DNA from: Pedobacter sp. D749
GTDB lineage: Bacteria; Bacteroidota; Bacteroidia; Sphingobacteriales; Sphingobacteriaceae
Direction: 5' to 3'
DNA length: 64,000 nt
Assembly: GCF_019317285.1 (NCBI RefSeq)
Contig: NZ_CP079218.1
Span: 1,302,001-1,366,000 of the forward strand
Shown: positions 8,913 to 18,455 of the stretch, in pieces
Layout of the letters: each line of letters begins with the position of its first letter
How positions within the stretch are numbered: the first letter of the stretch is position 1
The notes under the pieces: model-generated
What the model saw: the letters and a program-made list of their open reading frames with translations, nothing else
Database searches by the model: none
Told to the model about the DNA's origin: nothing
Translations under genes and position numbers: made by a program

Positions 8913-9280
8913 GTATATTAATTATCAATTTTTGATGATACGGGGCTTGTTTAATTCTTATCAAAATATGAAATCATACCGCTACCATGATTCAAATCCT
9001 AAATTTCCGAAAGATATGGCCGTTCTGTTTAGAAAGATCGTCGAACAGACCGATCGAATCGTCGGAAAGTGAATATACTTCGATAAAGCGCACTTAAGGA
9101 TTCCCTCTTCATATAGATTTCCAGATAAATAACTTCAAAATTAAGGGATTTGTTTAGCGCTCGTAAATACACGTCATTTCGTCAACAAGGAAAAGTTTTA
9201 TTTTTATAAAATACTGATATATAAATGGTTGTTGTTTGGTTCGGTTTAGGATAGGCATTGGTAGCTTAAGTATAAATTAA
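8913..9280. other. Intergenic region between efflux pump remnant and hydrolase
   Basis: No gene can be supported. It contains the divergent promoters of the two flanking genes, which I could not locate with confidence. A short plus-strand ORF at about 8971-9072 resembles nothing known. Bases 9031-9070 are rich in GATCG/CGAAC words that could be an operator, but no clean palindrome is present. Confidence 0.5.
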
Positions 9281-10072
9281 ATGGAAAATACGATAAAAAT
9301 TACCAGGGATATTGTTTATAAGGATGACTTAGCCCTTGATCTTTATAGCGGAACGAATTTAAAAGGGGCAATTATTGATATTCACGGAGGGGGTTGGTTT
9401 CATGGCGATAAAGCTAAGGATGAAGATCTGGCTACCCGACTGGCTCAGGAAGGCTATCTGGTTATCGTTCCCAATTACCGTTTGACTCCAGCTGGTGTGT
9501 ACCCGGCCGGGAAAGAAGACATTCTTTTTGCTCTTGAGTGGCTTCGTCAATCTGATTATAACTTCGACCGTACAAAAATAGCTGCCTGGGGTAGTTCAGC
9601 CGGAGGTAATATTTCCGTAGAGGTTGCTCTGGTCGCCGGAATCCCGGCAATAAGCTGGTCGGGAATAATTGATTTGGAAGGGTTTATATTGGAAACAGAG
9701 GGCAATGCAGCGGAGAAGAAAGATGATTTGGATTTTGGAAGTATTCCAAGTGCTAATATAAACCAGGGTGGAAGAAATGATGCATTTCTACGGTGGTGTA
9801 TTTATGAGTTGATTGGTAATGACAGAACTTTATTGAAAGAGGCAACTCCGCTAAACAGGGTAAGTTCGAAAAGCGGACCCATTTATATGGCAAATTCCAT
9901 GGATGAGTTTGTTCCGGCGGAAGGTGCATTAAAACTCCAGAAAATGTTACTTGATTCGGGAATACCAACTACTGTTCAGCTTGTTTCCGGAACATTACAT
10001 GCCAAAGGCTATATGCCAGATGCTATTGAACCTTCTTTAAGCTTTTTAGAAACTTTTTTAAGGAACAGCTAA
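9281..10072 (+). CDS. Alpha/beta hydrolase, esterase of the HSL/BD-FAE type
   Basis: The 263-residue cytoplasmic protein has the oxyanion-hole motif HGGGW (35-39). The nucleophile elbow is GSSAGG, with Ser106 in G-x-S-x-G. The candidate acid is Asp208 (SMDEFVP) and the candidate histidine is His240 (GTLHAKGY). NYRLTPAGVYPAGKEDILFA is typical of carboxylesterases and lipases of the hormone-sensitive-lipase type. The catalytic triad is complete, so it should be active on small esters. No signal peptide is present. It stands alone, with a DUF2798 gene convergent downstream. The natural substrate is unknown. Confidence 0.85.
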   Translation: MENTIKITRDIVYKDDLALDLYSGTNLKGAIIDIHGGGWFHGDKAKDEDLATRLAQEGYLVIVPNYRLTPAGVYPAGKEDILFALEWLRQSDYNFDRTKIAAWGSSAGGNISVEVALVAGIPAISWSGIIDLEGFILETEGNAAEKKDDLDFGSIPSANINQGGRNDAFLRWCIYELIGNDRTLLKEATPLNRVSSKSGPIYMANSMDEFVPAEGALKLQKMLLDSGIPTTVQLVSGTLHAKGYMPDAIEPSLSFLETFLRNS

Positions 10073-10146
10073 AGAATTTTTATAATGGATATTTCGATTT
10101 TTTTCATGTTATACTAAATTGTGGGTTAACTTAATTGATTGTTTGA

Positions 10147-10383
10147 TCAATTCTCATCCTCAACTGTAAAACGGTCAATCAATTTTTTAATCTGCGGGTT
10201 TAATATGAACCCTGTAGGGATTGATATTAAGCAACCCGAGATAAAATCCGGTCTCCAAAGCGTGAAAAATTCTCTGTCTATCTTGTGATGTGTACAAAGA
10301 ATTCCGAAACTTAATATGGCAGTTGTTCCTATAGAGACTAATACTACAAATAATACATTTGCCCTTTTTTTTGAAATCTTCAT
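10147..10383 (-). CDS. DUF2798 family small membrane protein
   Basis: A 78-residue protein with a basic N-terminus (MKISKKRANVLF) and two predicted membrane helices, about 9-30 and 45-65. The short loop between them has the family's FxxxWRxDFISG-like text, and the tail (IKKLIDRFTVEDE) is polar. This layout and length match DUF2798. The family's role is unknown. It is transcribed toward the esterase gene, with about 75 bases between the stops. Confidence 0.75.
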   Translation of the reverse strand: MKISKKRANVLFVVLVSIGTTAILSFGILCTHHKIDREFFTLWRPDFISGCLISIPTGFILNPQIKKLIDRFTVEDEN

Positions 10384-10844
10384 AGTTCTGATTCAGTAAT
10401 TTTTTAATGCTGATGGCTGCAACTTCTCAGCTACTGCTATTTGTTTGCCAAATATTAACTGTTTGATATACAGTATTATTGGGGTGTTTTAAGTCTGTCT
10501 AACTGGCCGTATTTCGTTTATTTACGATGATCATGGTAAATCATATCATATCCTTAACTGCATTTTCGGTTATTATCGCTTTCGCTTAATTCTGCCAGAA
10601 GATTGGTTACCCAACGGATAAGGATCTCTAACAATTGCTTACATTAATTCCCATTTCCTAAGAGATGGCTCATAAATTAACTTTATTTCGTTAGATAATT
10701 ATTTATTAAATTCCTTAAGTGTCTGTAAATCAAATTTTTGTGTTTTGGATAGCTTTTTGAATATGCTAGTTGTCAATGATATCATCAACGTATAACCGAT
10801 GAGAGATTGCTTTTAACCTTAAAAAAACAATTAAATCAATTATT
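10384..10844. other. Gene-free interval
   Basis: AT-rich DNA between divergent genes. No coding region, tRNA or clear repeat was found. It must hold the promoters of the DUF2798 gene and of the small acidic protein. Confidence 0.6.
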
Positions 10845-11036
10845 ATGAAAAATCCAGAAGAAGAGCAGAATATTGATGACAGAGAAATTTCTGAGGCAGA
10901 CGATCAGGAAAGCCAAAAAGATATTCACTCAAATGGTTATGAGCCGGTACAAGAGAATGACGTTCAGGCAGATAAAGACATATTGGAGCAATCCTACCGT
11001 GCTTCTGAATCTGCTCACACCCTTAATCCGGACTAA
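10845..11036 (+). CDS. Small, strongly acidic hypothetical protein
   Basis: Sixty-three residues, more than a third Asp/Glu/Gln, with no hydrophobic core, so probably intrinsically disordered (NPEEEQNIDDREISEADD...). A perfect terminator hairpin begins 11 bases after the stop codon (11047-11070) and an AT-rich leader precedes the ATG, which supports a real single-gene transcription unit. Small acidic proteins of this kind are frequent in Sphingobacteriaceae and have no known function. A longer overlapping frame at 10873-11187 runs through the terminator and is less likely. Confidence 0.6.
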   Translation: MKNPEEEQNIDDREISEADDQESQKDIHSNGYEPVQENDVQADKDILEQSYRASESAHTLNPD

Positions 11037-11046
11037 CATTGCATAC

Positions 11047-11070
11047 CCAGGCAAGTTTATTCTTGCCTGG
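11047..11070 (+). terminator. Terminator hairpin after the small acidic gene
   Basis: Perfect inverted repeat CCAGGCAAG / CTTGCCTGG with loop TTTATT, starting 11 bases after the stop codon. The following AATCAATATC is A/T-rich but not a T-run. Confidence 0.65.
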
Positions 11071-11199
11071 AATCAATATCGAACAATTTGCAATAATTTA
11101 TATCATCTATCGAATCAATTCTTTCCGGCGCATAAGCTACAATACCTACAGGGTATTTACCTGCCATGCCCGGATGGTTTTAAATGAAATTTTATCCAT

Positions 11200-11877
11200 A
11201 TGACAGCTTTGATAACTGACGACAATACAATGGCTAATGCACTCATCAGCAGGCTGACAAGTGAAGTCAGCGATTTGCAGATCATCTGTAAACACTGTAG
11301 TCCATACGAAGCATACAATCATATTGAACAGGATATTGGTTCCTCAATAAGTATAAATACAACTCTGTTAAATCAGGCAGAGCGGGGCCAACATGTTAAT
11401 CGGGTTGATAAAGTCTTTGTTTTTATAACTTCTCAACAAATGGTGAGCACTATTAAAAAATATCCACAAGGCTTACAAGTGCCTGCCTCCTCCCAATATT
11501 ATGGACACTCACCCCACAACAAATATTTAGAAGCATCAAACACTGCTTTGCCACATCCATCAAATAACGACTGTATTTTTATACGGGACAACAGCATCAT
11601 CAGGAGACTAGATACAGCTGATATATTGTATTTAGAGGCAATGGGTGATTACGTTAAATTTCATACTGACAAAAAGATTTATACCATTCATTGTACGTTG
11701 AAGTCTGCTGAGCATCGCTTGCCTGCACTTAAATTTTTACGTGTACACCGCTCTTTCATTATAGCCCTTAATAAGCTTGATAGTGTTCAGGACGGCGGGC
11801 TTATAATAGGGGAGCGTTTCATCCCGGTTGCTGATAATTACCGGAAAATTCTCCATCAGAGAATGAATGTGCTCTAA
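11200..11877 (+). CDS. LytTR-family DNA-binding regulator with degenerate receiver domain
   Basis: A 225-residue protein. The C-terminal part (about 122-225) is a clear LytTR domain: CIFIRDNSIIRRLDTADILY, LEAMGDYVKFHTDKKIYTIH, KFLRVHRSFIIALNKLDSV. The N-terminal 100 residues start like a receiver (MTALITDDNTMANALISRL, with the acidic pair at 7-8) but lack a recognisable phosphoacceptor Asp (the equivalent segment reads SISINTTLLNQ) and the conserved Lys. It is probably not phosphorylated, and no LytS-type kinase gene is adjacent. It is a single gene, ending before a convergent terminator shared with fumC. LytTR proteins bind direct repeats in promoters; the target is unknown. Confidence 0.85.
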   Translation: MTALITDDNTMANALISRLTSEVSDLQIICKHCSPYEAYNHIEQDIGSSISINTTLLNQAERGQHVNRVDKVFVFITSQQMVSTIKKYPQGLQVPASSQYYGHSPHNKYLEASNTALPHPSNNDCIFIRDNSIIRRLDTADILYLEAMGDYVKFHTDKKIYTIHCTLKSAEHRLPALKFLRVHRSFIIALNKLDSVQDGGLIIGERFIPVADNYRKILHQRMNVL

Positions 11878-11928
11878 AATTGATCGTTTTTTGAACAGCA
11901 TTATTATAGCTATTTAATTTCTGCATTG

Positions 11929-11960
11929 ACCTTTAATCACGGTATTCCGGGATTAAAGGT
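11929..11960. terminator. Bidirectional terminator between the LytTR gene and fumC
   Basis: Inverted repeat ACCTTTAATC / GATTAAAGGT (10 bp), with three further inner base pairs after a mismatch and a TATT loop. It lies between two convergent genes (ends at 11877 and 12033). Confidence 0.75.
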
Positions 11961-12032
11961 TGTGTTATGTATATGTTTTACTATTCCGAATCCTGCTTTG
12001 ATGAATCATTTTCTTCTGCTTGCCGTTCAACA

Positions 12033-13451
12033 TCATACCATCTTTTTAGGATCTGCAATCCTGTCAAAATTATCCTCATCTATATAGCCACTTGCAAGGG
12101 CTGCTTCCTTAAGTGTAAGATTTTTATCCAGCGCAGCGTGTGCAATTGCAGAAGCTTTATCATAGCCAATCTCCGGACTAAGTGCAGTAACCAACATGAG
12201 TGACCTATTTAGAAATTCTTCAATTCTAGGCAAGTTCAGTTCTGTTCCTTCGACGGAAAACATCCGGAATTTTTCAGCTCCGTCTGCAAGTATGCCGGCA
12301 GCATGCAAGAAATTATTGATGACGATGGGTCTCATCGCATTGAGTTCGAAGTTGCCCTGGCTACCTGCGAAGGCAACCGCATTATCTTCTCCTATAACCT
12401 GAATGCATATCATAACCATTGCCTCACATTGAGTAGGATTTATTTTTCCGGGCATGATACTCGACCCGGGCTCGTTCGGGGGGAGAATAAGTTCTCCGAT
12501 GCCGCACCGTGGGCCTGAGGCCAGCCACCTCATATCGTTAGCTATCTTCATCAATGCCACCGCTAAACCCCTTAGTCCTGACATTGCGGCTACCATCGCA
12601 TCCAGAGATCCCTGGGCAGCAAATTTATTCGGAGCCGTTATAAATGGCTTTCCTGTAAGCATTGCAATTTGGCTGGCTATTTTTTTTGCAAATCCTGCCG
12701 GAGCATTAAGTCCTGTACCAACAGCCGTTCCGCCTGCCGCAATTTCGAAAAGCTTTATTCTGCTTTCTTTAACACGTTCGAGAGCATCATCAAGTTGAGT
12801 AGCGTATCCAGACCATTCCTGGCCAACTGTAAGTGGTACCGCATCCTGCAAATGTGTGCGGCCAATTTTAACAACATCCTTCCATAGCTTTGATTTGGCA
12901 ACTATGGCCTCTTTGAGTTTCTCTATTGCCGGAACCAATTTATCGTCTATATACAATATGGCCGCGATGTGCATTGCAGTTGGAAAACTGTCGTTTGAAG
13001 ATTGACCCATGTTCACATGATCATTGGGGTGAACTGGTTTTTTACTGCCTAGTTCCCCGCCCAGTAATTGAATGGCCCTATTGGAAATGACTTCATTCAC
13101 ATTCATATTTGATTGGGTACCTGAACCAGTCTGCCATACATATAGGGGGAATTCCGAATCCAGTTTTTTATTGATAACCTCATCTGCTACGGCGGCTATA
13201 GTATTGGCAATTTCGGAAGGTAATCTGCCATCGCTTTGATTGACCAAAGCTGCGGCCTTCTTAACATAGCCGTAAGCATGGTAAACCTCTTTTGGCATTT
13301 TATCATTTCCAATAGAAAAATGTATAAGACTGCGCTGGGTTTGTGCGCCCCAGTAATGCTCTGCAGGAACCTCGATTGTTCCCATTGAATCGCTTTCATC
13401 TCGGTTGCCGGTTTGGCCGGTTCCGATTGGTTGTGAAATATTATCTTCCAT
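12033..13451 (-). CDS. fumC: Class II fumarate hydratase
   Basis: A 472-residue protein, the usual length for FumC. The superfamily signature GSSIMPGKINPTQCEA is intact, including the catalytic serine loop. TGSGTQSNMNVNEVISNRA and KIGRTHLQDAVPLTVGQEWS form the other two active-site regions. It converts fumarate to L-malate in the TCA cycle and, unlike class I enzymes, needs no iron-sulfur cluster. It starts 14 bases after the cupin gene, which itself overlaps mqo, so fumarate to malate to oxaloacetate is encoded in one operon. The N-terminal 20 residues (before MGTIEVPAEHYWG) are an unusual extension; an internal start at the Met of SDSMGTIEV is possible. Confidence 0.96.
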   Translation of the reverse strand: MEDNISQPIGTGQTGNRDESDSMGTIEVPAEHYWGAQTQRSLIHFSIGNDKMPKEVYHAYGYVKKAAALVNQSDGRLPSEIANTIAAVADEVINKKLDSEFPLYVWQTGSGTQSNMNVNEVISNRAIQLLGGELGSKKPVHPNDHVNMGQSSNDSFPTAMHIAAILYIDDKLVPAIEKLKEAIVAKSKLWKDVVKIGRTHLQDAVPLTVGQEWSGYATQLDDALERVKESRIKLFEIAAGGTAVGTGLNAPAGFAKKIASQIAMLTGKPFITAPNKFAAQGSLDAMVAAMSGLRGLAVALMKIANDMRWLASGPRCGIGELILPPNEPGSSIMPGKINPTQCEAMVMICIQVIGEDNAVAFAGSQGNFELNAMRPIVINNFLHAAGILADGAEKFRMFSVEGTELNLPRIEEFLNRSLMLVTALSPEIGYDKASAIAHAALDKNLTLKEAALASGYIDEDNFDRIADPKKMV

Positions 13452-13465
13452 GATTTCAATCCAGA

Positions 13466-13831
13466 TTATTGGTACTCATCGGCAATAAAGTGCGTATCTT
13501 CATTCTCTTTATAGATTACATATACGCGTTTCCAGGGTTGATCATTTAATAATTTCCATTTATGTCCGCTTCCGGTGTGATCAATTGCCAGTAAAATATC
13601 CCCAGGTTCAATAATAAATGTTTCCCCAGTCTTTGTGCTAAATTCCAGGATACCCGTCAGGGTGATTACATATTGCGGAATCGGGTCGTTATGCCAGTCA
13701 AAAGAAGAGTTGGCAGCAGTTTCTTTAAAGAGCGTGTGGTCTGCCTGGACCAATGCACCCTCACTGATGCGACCACGTTTGAAATGTGAGTGCCCGTCGG
13801 CACCTGTATAGAGAAGGTATGCTCTGATCAT
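13466..13831 (-). CDS. Cupin-domain protein between mqo and fumC
   Basis: A 121-residue single-domain cupin. Strand pattern and motifs: [21 protein letters not shown] (cupin motif 1 region), [21 protein letters not shown] (motif 2 region). The histidine set is partial, so metal binding is not certain. Its ATG overlaps the stop of mqo by the four bases ATGA, implying translational coupling. fumC begins 14 bases later. The role may be binding a small molecule or regulating the TCA step; this is inference from the operon. Confidence 0.8.
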   Translation of the reverse strand: MIRAYLLYTGADGHSHFKRGRISEGALVQADHTLFKETAANSSFDWHNDPIPQYVITLTGILEFSTKTGETFIIEPGDILLAIDHTGSGHKWKLLNDQPWKRVYVIYKENEDTHFIADEYQ

Positions 13832-15330
13832 GAGGTTACATTTTTAATGTTTAGAACTTCTGCAGTTTTTTTTCTGATATCAAGACATAATGATGGGTTA
13901 TCTACGAGGGATTGTCCATAGGATGGAATCATTTCTTTAAGTTTATCCGTCCAGATACCATTTTTTACTTTGTCATCAAAACATTTTTCAAGTACATCGA
14001 CCATGATCGCTACTGCAGTAGATGCGCCCGGAGATGCGCCAAGCATAGCGATTATGCTTTTATCTGATGCACCCACTAACTCAGTACCAAATTGTAGAAT
14101 CCCCCCGTGTACCGGGTCTTTTTTAATGATCTGTACGCGCTGTCCGGCAACTTCAAGTCTCCAGTCTTCTTCGTTTACCTCTGGAAAAAATTCCCTTAAG
14201 GCAGCAAATTTCTCTTCGCTGGATTCCAACACCTGACCAATCAGATACTTTGTAAGTGCCATGTTATCCCTGCCTACCGCCAGTAAAGGAAGTATATTGT
14301 CAACATCTATCGAACCGAAAAGATCGAGGTAAGAACCATGCTTTAAAAATTTTGTTGAAAACCCGGCGTAAGGTCCGAATAGCAGGGAGACTTTTCCGTC
14401 GATATGGCGCTGATCTAAATGCGGAACAGACATTGGAGGTGATCCCACTGAGGCTTTGCCATAAACCTTGGCATTATGGCGACTGGCTAAATCCTCTCTG
14501 TCGCAACGCAACCAAACTCCGCTAACTGGAAAACCTGCATAGCCATGAACTTCTGGTATCCCAGATTTCTGTAACAATGGGAGAGACCCACCGCCTGCAC
14601 CGATAAATACAAATTTTGAATTAACGAAATGATGCTCGCCCGTACTTTCGTCCCTAATCTTAGCTTCCCAATTATTGCCTTCACGCTGCAGATCCTGAAC
14701 GCGATGATTATAATGAATAACTACGTTCTCTTTTCCATGCAGCGAATCCAGGAGTATCCTGGTCAAAGAACCATAATCAACATCTGTACCGGTTTGCATT
14801 CTGGTAGCCGCTACCAGCTCACCCTCATCCCGTCCCTCCATAACCAGTGGAATCCATCCCTGTATGATTTTTTTATCATCTGTAAACTCCATTCCATGAT
14901 AACAATGACTGGCTGTTAATGCTTCGAAACGTTTTTTAAGAAAAGCAACATTTTCCGCACCTCTCACAAAACTCATATGCGGAACTGAATTAATAAAATC
15001 CTGAGGATTTTTTATAATTCCATTTTTGACCAGATAAGCCCATAATTGTCTGGAAAGATCAAATTCAGTATTTACCTGCAAAGCTTTGGAAATATCTATA
15101 GTACCGTCTTCAAGTTCAGGGGTGTAGTTTAATTCGCAGAGGGCGGCATGGCCGGTTCCTGCATTATTCCATGCATTTGAGCTTTCTTGTGCCGGCTTAT
15201 CGAGAACTTCATAAATCCTTATTTTAAGATTTGGGTCTAATTGATTTAAAATTACGGCTAGGGTGGCTGACATAATTCCTGCTCCGATGAGCACTGCATC
15301 CTGATGATGGCCTGAAGTTGATTCTTTCAT
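13828..15330 (-). CDS. mqo: Malate:quinone oxidoreductase
   Basis: The 500-residue frame from the ATG at 15330 matches the normal family length; an in-frame ATG at 15399 would add 23 atypical residues. FAD-binding Rossmann motif [20 protein letters not shown] is at the N-terminus. Family blocks include [40 protein letters not shown] and a C-terminal [19 protein letters not shown]. It is a peripheral membrane flavoenzyme that oxidises malate to oxaloacetate and passes electrons to the quinone pool, in place of NAD-malate dehydrogenase. It heads a mqo-cupin-fumC operon. Confidence 0.96.
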   Translation of the reverse strand: MKESTSGHHQDAVLIGAGIMSATLAVILNQLDPNLKIRIYEVLDKPAQESSNAWNNAGTGHAALCELNYTPELEDGTIDISKALQVNTEFDLSRQLWAYLVKNGIIKNPQDFINSVPHMSFVRGAENVAFLKKRFEALTASHCYHGMEFTDDKKIIQGWIPLVMEGRDEGELVAATRMQTGTDVDYGSLTRILLDSLHGKENVVIHYNHRVQDLQREGNNWEAKIRDESTGEHHFVNSKFVFIGAGGGSLPLLQKSGIPEVHGYAGFPVSGVWLRCDREDLASRHNAKVYGKASVGSPPMSVPHLDQRHIDGKVSLLFGPYAGFSTKFLKHGSYLDLFGSIDVDNILPLLAVGRDNMALTKYLIGQVLESSEEKFAALREFFPEVNEEDWRLEVAGQRVQIIKKDPVHGGILQFGTELVGASDKSIIAMLGASPGASTAVAIMVDVLEKCFDDKVKNGIWTDKLKEMIPSYGQSLVDNPSLCLDIRKKTAEVLNIKNVTS

Positions 15331-15790
15331 AGTTTCGTGTCTTAAATGAGTAAATGTGTTTTTAAGATAAGTTTGAGCTGATAAAGCTGTGCAATGCAAG
15401 TAATACCTATGGGGGTAGCTTTTATCTTAAACTCATAAGCTATTCTTTGACCTAAAACTATCCATCAGGATTGCTTTTTTGATTTTCTAATCGTTCAACA
15501 GGCTAAAACTGTCGGTGAAACAGGTTAGTTATGTTTATTGATATCTAAAGACGTTTTATGACGACAATTACGGTTCTAAGAGAAAGTTAATTATTGGTGA
15601 TGAGTGCCCCGGACTCCCTCATAATTATGGTACTTACAAATGTAAGTCTATTGTGTTAGTCTATATAGGCAACAAGCCAGCACCTTGAAGGGCGAATTTG
15701 CATTAAATTTAAGGCAGGCTAAGTGTTAGCATCAATTTTAATTAAAACGGCTCCCGGATTAAAACAGGCAAGATAATTTCATTTCGAAAT
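15331..15790. other. Gene-free interval upstream of mqo
   Basis: About 460 bases between the start of mqo and the 3' end of the next minus-strand gene. It should contain the mqo promoter. No coding sequence, repeat or clear hairpin was recognised. Confidence 0.55.
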
Positions 15791-16174
15791 TTAGATTTTG
15801 TCCTTTATAAGTCCGGTTTGATGAGCTATAAATTCCCAGTTATCTTCGTTTTTTTGGTATACACCCACATATACAGAGTCCATTATTCTATGCTTTCCGT
15901 TAAGAGTCACATCGATCTCTACATTTCCCATTATAATCAATAAGGTATTTCCGGAAAGCGTGGCAGAAAGTACTTTTGTTTCAATATTGTGGTAAACATA
16001 TGCGCCATTAGAAATTTTATCCAGCATTTCTGTTTTGTTATCAATCAATCCACTGGAATGCCCGTATGATAAGTCCCCGGAAAAAATCTTATTTAATACT
16101 TCGAGGTTCCCTGAAATCATTGCTTTCGATCGATTCATTTCGAGCTGTTTCGCTAAAGAAAGTTGACTATCCAT
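15791..16174 (-). CDS. SnoaL/DUF4440-like NTF2-fold protein
   Basis: A 127-residue protein with the length and pattern of NTF2-like DUF4440 proteins: a first helix (AKQLEMNRSKAMISGNLEVL), FSGDLSYGHSSGLIDNKTEM, then alternating strands ending VYVGVYQKNEDNWEFIAHQT. The conserved KTEMLDKISNG and W near the end fit. The superfamily includes isomerases, polyketide cyclases and non-enzymatic ligand binders; no specific function can be assigned. It stands alone, 150 bases downstream of the sigma-54 regulator cluster in the same direction. Confidence 0.75.
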   Translation of the reverse strand: MDSQLSLAKQLEMNRSKAMISGNLEVLNKIFSGDLSYGHSSGLIDNKTEMLDKISNGAYVYHNIETKVLSATLSGNTLLIIMGNVEIDVTLNGKHRIMDSVYVGVYQKNEDNWEFIAHQTGLIKDKI

Positions 16175-16323
16175 TTATTATTTGTTTACCAGTTTACAGT
16201 TGAAAAAAATCTGAATAACAGCAATTCAAAATATAAGATTTATTAAGAGTAAGCCGTTAAGGGAGTTGGTGTACTCAGCGTATACCTTATTTCAGCACGA
16301 ATTAATAATTTAATTGCATAAAA

Positions 16324-18276
16324 CTATTTCACAAACTCGAATTTTATTCCGAGTTTTTTGATTTTTGAATTTAGTGTTGTTGACGGCATATTGAGTACTT
16401 CTGCAGCACCTCCCGGACCGAATATTTTACCTTTACACATATTCAATATTCTCAATATATGTTCCCTTTCCATCTCTTCCATCGTTTTGATTTTGGAATG
16501 CTCATCGCCAGCAAATCCCGTTGTGTTCAGCGGTCCAGGAAGATCAATTTTGGTTATTGTTTCCCCTTCAGTTAACAACATCGTTCTTTCAATCAAATGT
16601 TCCAATTCTCTGATATTTCCAGGCCAGTCGTATTGCTGTAATTCATTTAGTGCTTCTGCCGAAATTCCGTTTACGGCAGACGAACCTTTTCTGCCATATT
16701 TAGAAATAAAATGTGCTGCCAGAAGAGGAATATCTTCGTTACGTTGTCTTAACGCCGGTAATTCAATAGGGAAAACATTTAACCGATAGTACAAATCCAG
16801 GCGGAACCTGCCTTCAGATACTTCTTTTTCAAGATTCCGGTTGGTAGCGGTGATGATCCTGACATTTATTTTTTTGGTATGGTTACCGCCCAGCCGCTCA
16901 ATTTCTTTTTCCTGAAGCACCCTTAGTAATTTCACCTGAGCCTCCAGGGGGAGTTCGCCTATCTCATCTAAAAAAATAGTACCACCGTCAGCTTGCTCAA
17001 ATTTGCCGATCCGCTTATCGTTTGCTCCTGTAAACGAGCCTTTTTCATGACCGAAAAGTTCCGATTCTATCAATGTTAAGGGTAAAACTGCACAGTTGAC
17101 CGTAATCAGTGGTTTGTTTTTTCTGGGAGACAGTTTATGAATTGTTTGCGCAATTTTTTCTTTACCGGTACCACTTTCGCCTAAAATGAGTACCGAAGTA
17201 TCATCTGGCGCAACCAGTTCTAGTTTTTTGAAGGCAGCATGTAGCAAGGCACTATTGCCTATAATGCCGTTAAAATCTTTCGAAATCTTAATATTTTCTT
17301 TTATAGTGATCGGTTCTTCAGCTGTAGGTAAAACAGGCACAGGGATTTCCGGCGCGATATCCTTCCCATAAATAACCTGATCTAAAATCAGTTCCAGGCT
17401 TTTCTTAAGCTGATTAACAATTCCTGTATGAACTTTAGAATATAAATCAGAAAGATGATTAAAGAAAACAAACTGGAATTCCTCACCATTTCTTTCAATT
17501 TCGGTAACCAGGGCAGATTCAAATTTGTAATGATCCGAAAGTGCCTGTATCCATGGGCTTTCCATCCTCAGTTTTCTAAAATCATATCCGTTAAAGAACG
17601 GTTTTCCATTATAAGCAATAGCGGTGGAATTCCATGCTTTAAAATCACGATTTGAAACATTTATTTCTTTCAGTAAGTTTTCATTATTCAGCGTGCTGAA
17701 TCTGCCATCTGCCGTGCGGACTACATAGGTATCTTTTGTACTTGTCCGTGGATTTGATTTGGTAATCCAAAGGAAATCAAAAGGAACAACAGGATACAGT
17801 ACGGCACTGATCTGTTTCAGCCGTTCTGCAATCAACTCCTTCTTTCCGGCAATATGCTCAATCTGTTTGTGTATTGATGGTTCTGTATGTTGATTGTATT
17901 TTAAATTCTGCTCGTGCCTGTAGCGCGCAATATCAAGCATTACCATGAGGTCTCTTTCCCGGAAAGGCTTAACTAAAAAACCATAAGGTAAAGTTGCTTT
18001 TGCGGCTTCTAAAATGCCCTGATTGGTATTTGCGGATATATAAATAAATGGAATCCCCATTTCTGTAAGCTGACTGGCTAAATCAATCCCTGTTTTATCG
18101 CCACGTAAAAAAATATCCAGCAATATCCAGTTAGGTTCTTTAGTCTCAATTAACTCCAGGGCCTTAACCACTGACGGTGCAATTCCGCATACTTTATAGC
18201 CTGCTTTTTCAAGCATAATCCGAAGATCGTTGGCTACAATAAATTCATCTTCTACAATTAAGATCTTTTGTTTCAT
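16324..18276 (-). CDS. Response regulator with sigma-54 activator domain (NtrC family, extra middle domain), copy 1
   Basis: A 650-residue protein. Residues 1-120 form a receiver with acid pocket Glu9/Asp10, phosphoacceptor Asp54 (WILLDIF) and Lys in FLVKPF. About 130-320 is an extra GAF-like domain (LYPVVPFDFLWI...) not found in typical NtrC proteins (about 460 residues). The sigma-54 AAA+ domain has Walker [12 protein letters not shown], a GAFTGA-loop variant GSFTGA and Walker [12 protein letters not shown]. The C-terminal Fis-type helix-turn-helix is [20 protein letters not shown]. It should drive open-complex formation by RNA polymerase-sigma-54. It is a close paralog of the next gene, separated from it by 180 bases and probably with its own promoter. 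Confidence 0.93.
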   Translation of the reverse strand: MKQKILIVEDEFIVANDLRIMLEKAGYKVCGIAPSVVKALELIETKEPNWILLDIFLRGDKTGIDLASQLTEMGIPFIYISANTNQGILEAAKATLPYGFLVKPFRERDLMVMLDIARYRHEQNLKYNQHTEPSIHKQIEHIAGKKELIAERLKQISAVLYPVVPFDFLWITKSNPRTSTKDTYVVRTADGRFSTLNNENLLKEINVSNRDFKAWNSTAIAYNGKPFFNGYDFRKLRMESPWIQALSDHYKFESALVTEIERNGEEFQFVFFNHLSDLYSKVHTGIVNQLKKSLELILDQVIYGKDIAPEIPVPVLPTAEEPITIKENIKISKDFNGIIGNSALLHAAFKKLELVAPDDTSVLILGESGTGKEKIAQTIHKLSPRKNKPLITVNCAVLPLTLIESELFGHEKGSFTGANDKRIGKFEQADGGTIFLDEIGELPLEAQVKLLRVLQEKEIERLGGNHTKKINVRIITATNRNLEKEVSEGRFRLDLYYRLNVFPIELPALRQRNEDIPLLAAHFISKYGRKGSSAVNGISAEALNELQQYDWPGNIRELEHLIERTMLLTEGETITKIDLPGPLNTTGFAGDEHSKIKTMEEMEREHILRILNMCKGKIFGPGGAAEVLNMPSTTLNSKIKKLGIKFEFVK

Positions 18277-18455
18277 CTTCTATTCAGGCGAGCGTAATAT
18301 AAAAAACCGACAAAAACAATAATCAATACGGTTTGAGCAGATTATACGCTCTTTTATTCAAGAAAAATACCATTAGTTAAGGTTTTGTTAATCAGTATAT
18401 TAATAATTGTAATTCTTTTTATATTGATGATATATCGTCGATTTACTAAATGTCA

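Noticed and set aside
10873..11187. A 104-residue plus-strand frame overlapping the acidic gene
   Set aside because: It runs through the terminator hairpin at 11047-11070, is out of frame with the acidic protein and has no family features.
12454..12798. Plus-strand open frame of 114 residues
   Set aside because: It lies opposite fumC, whose product is fully conserved; a shadow frame.
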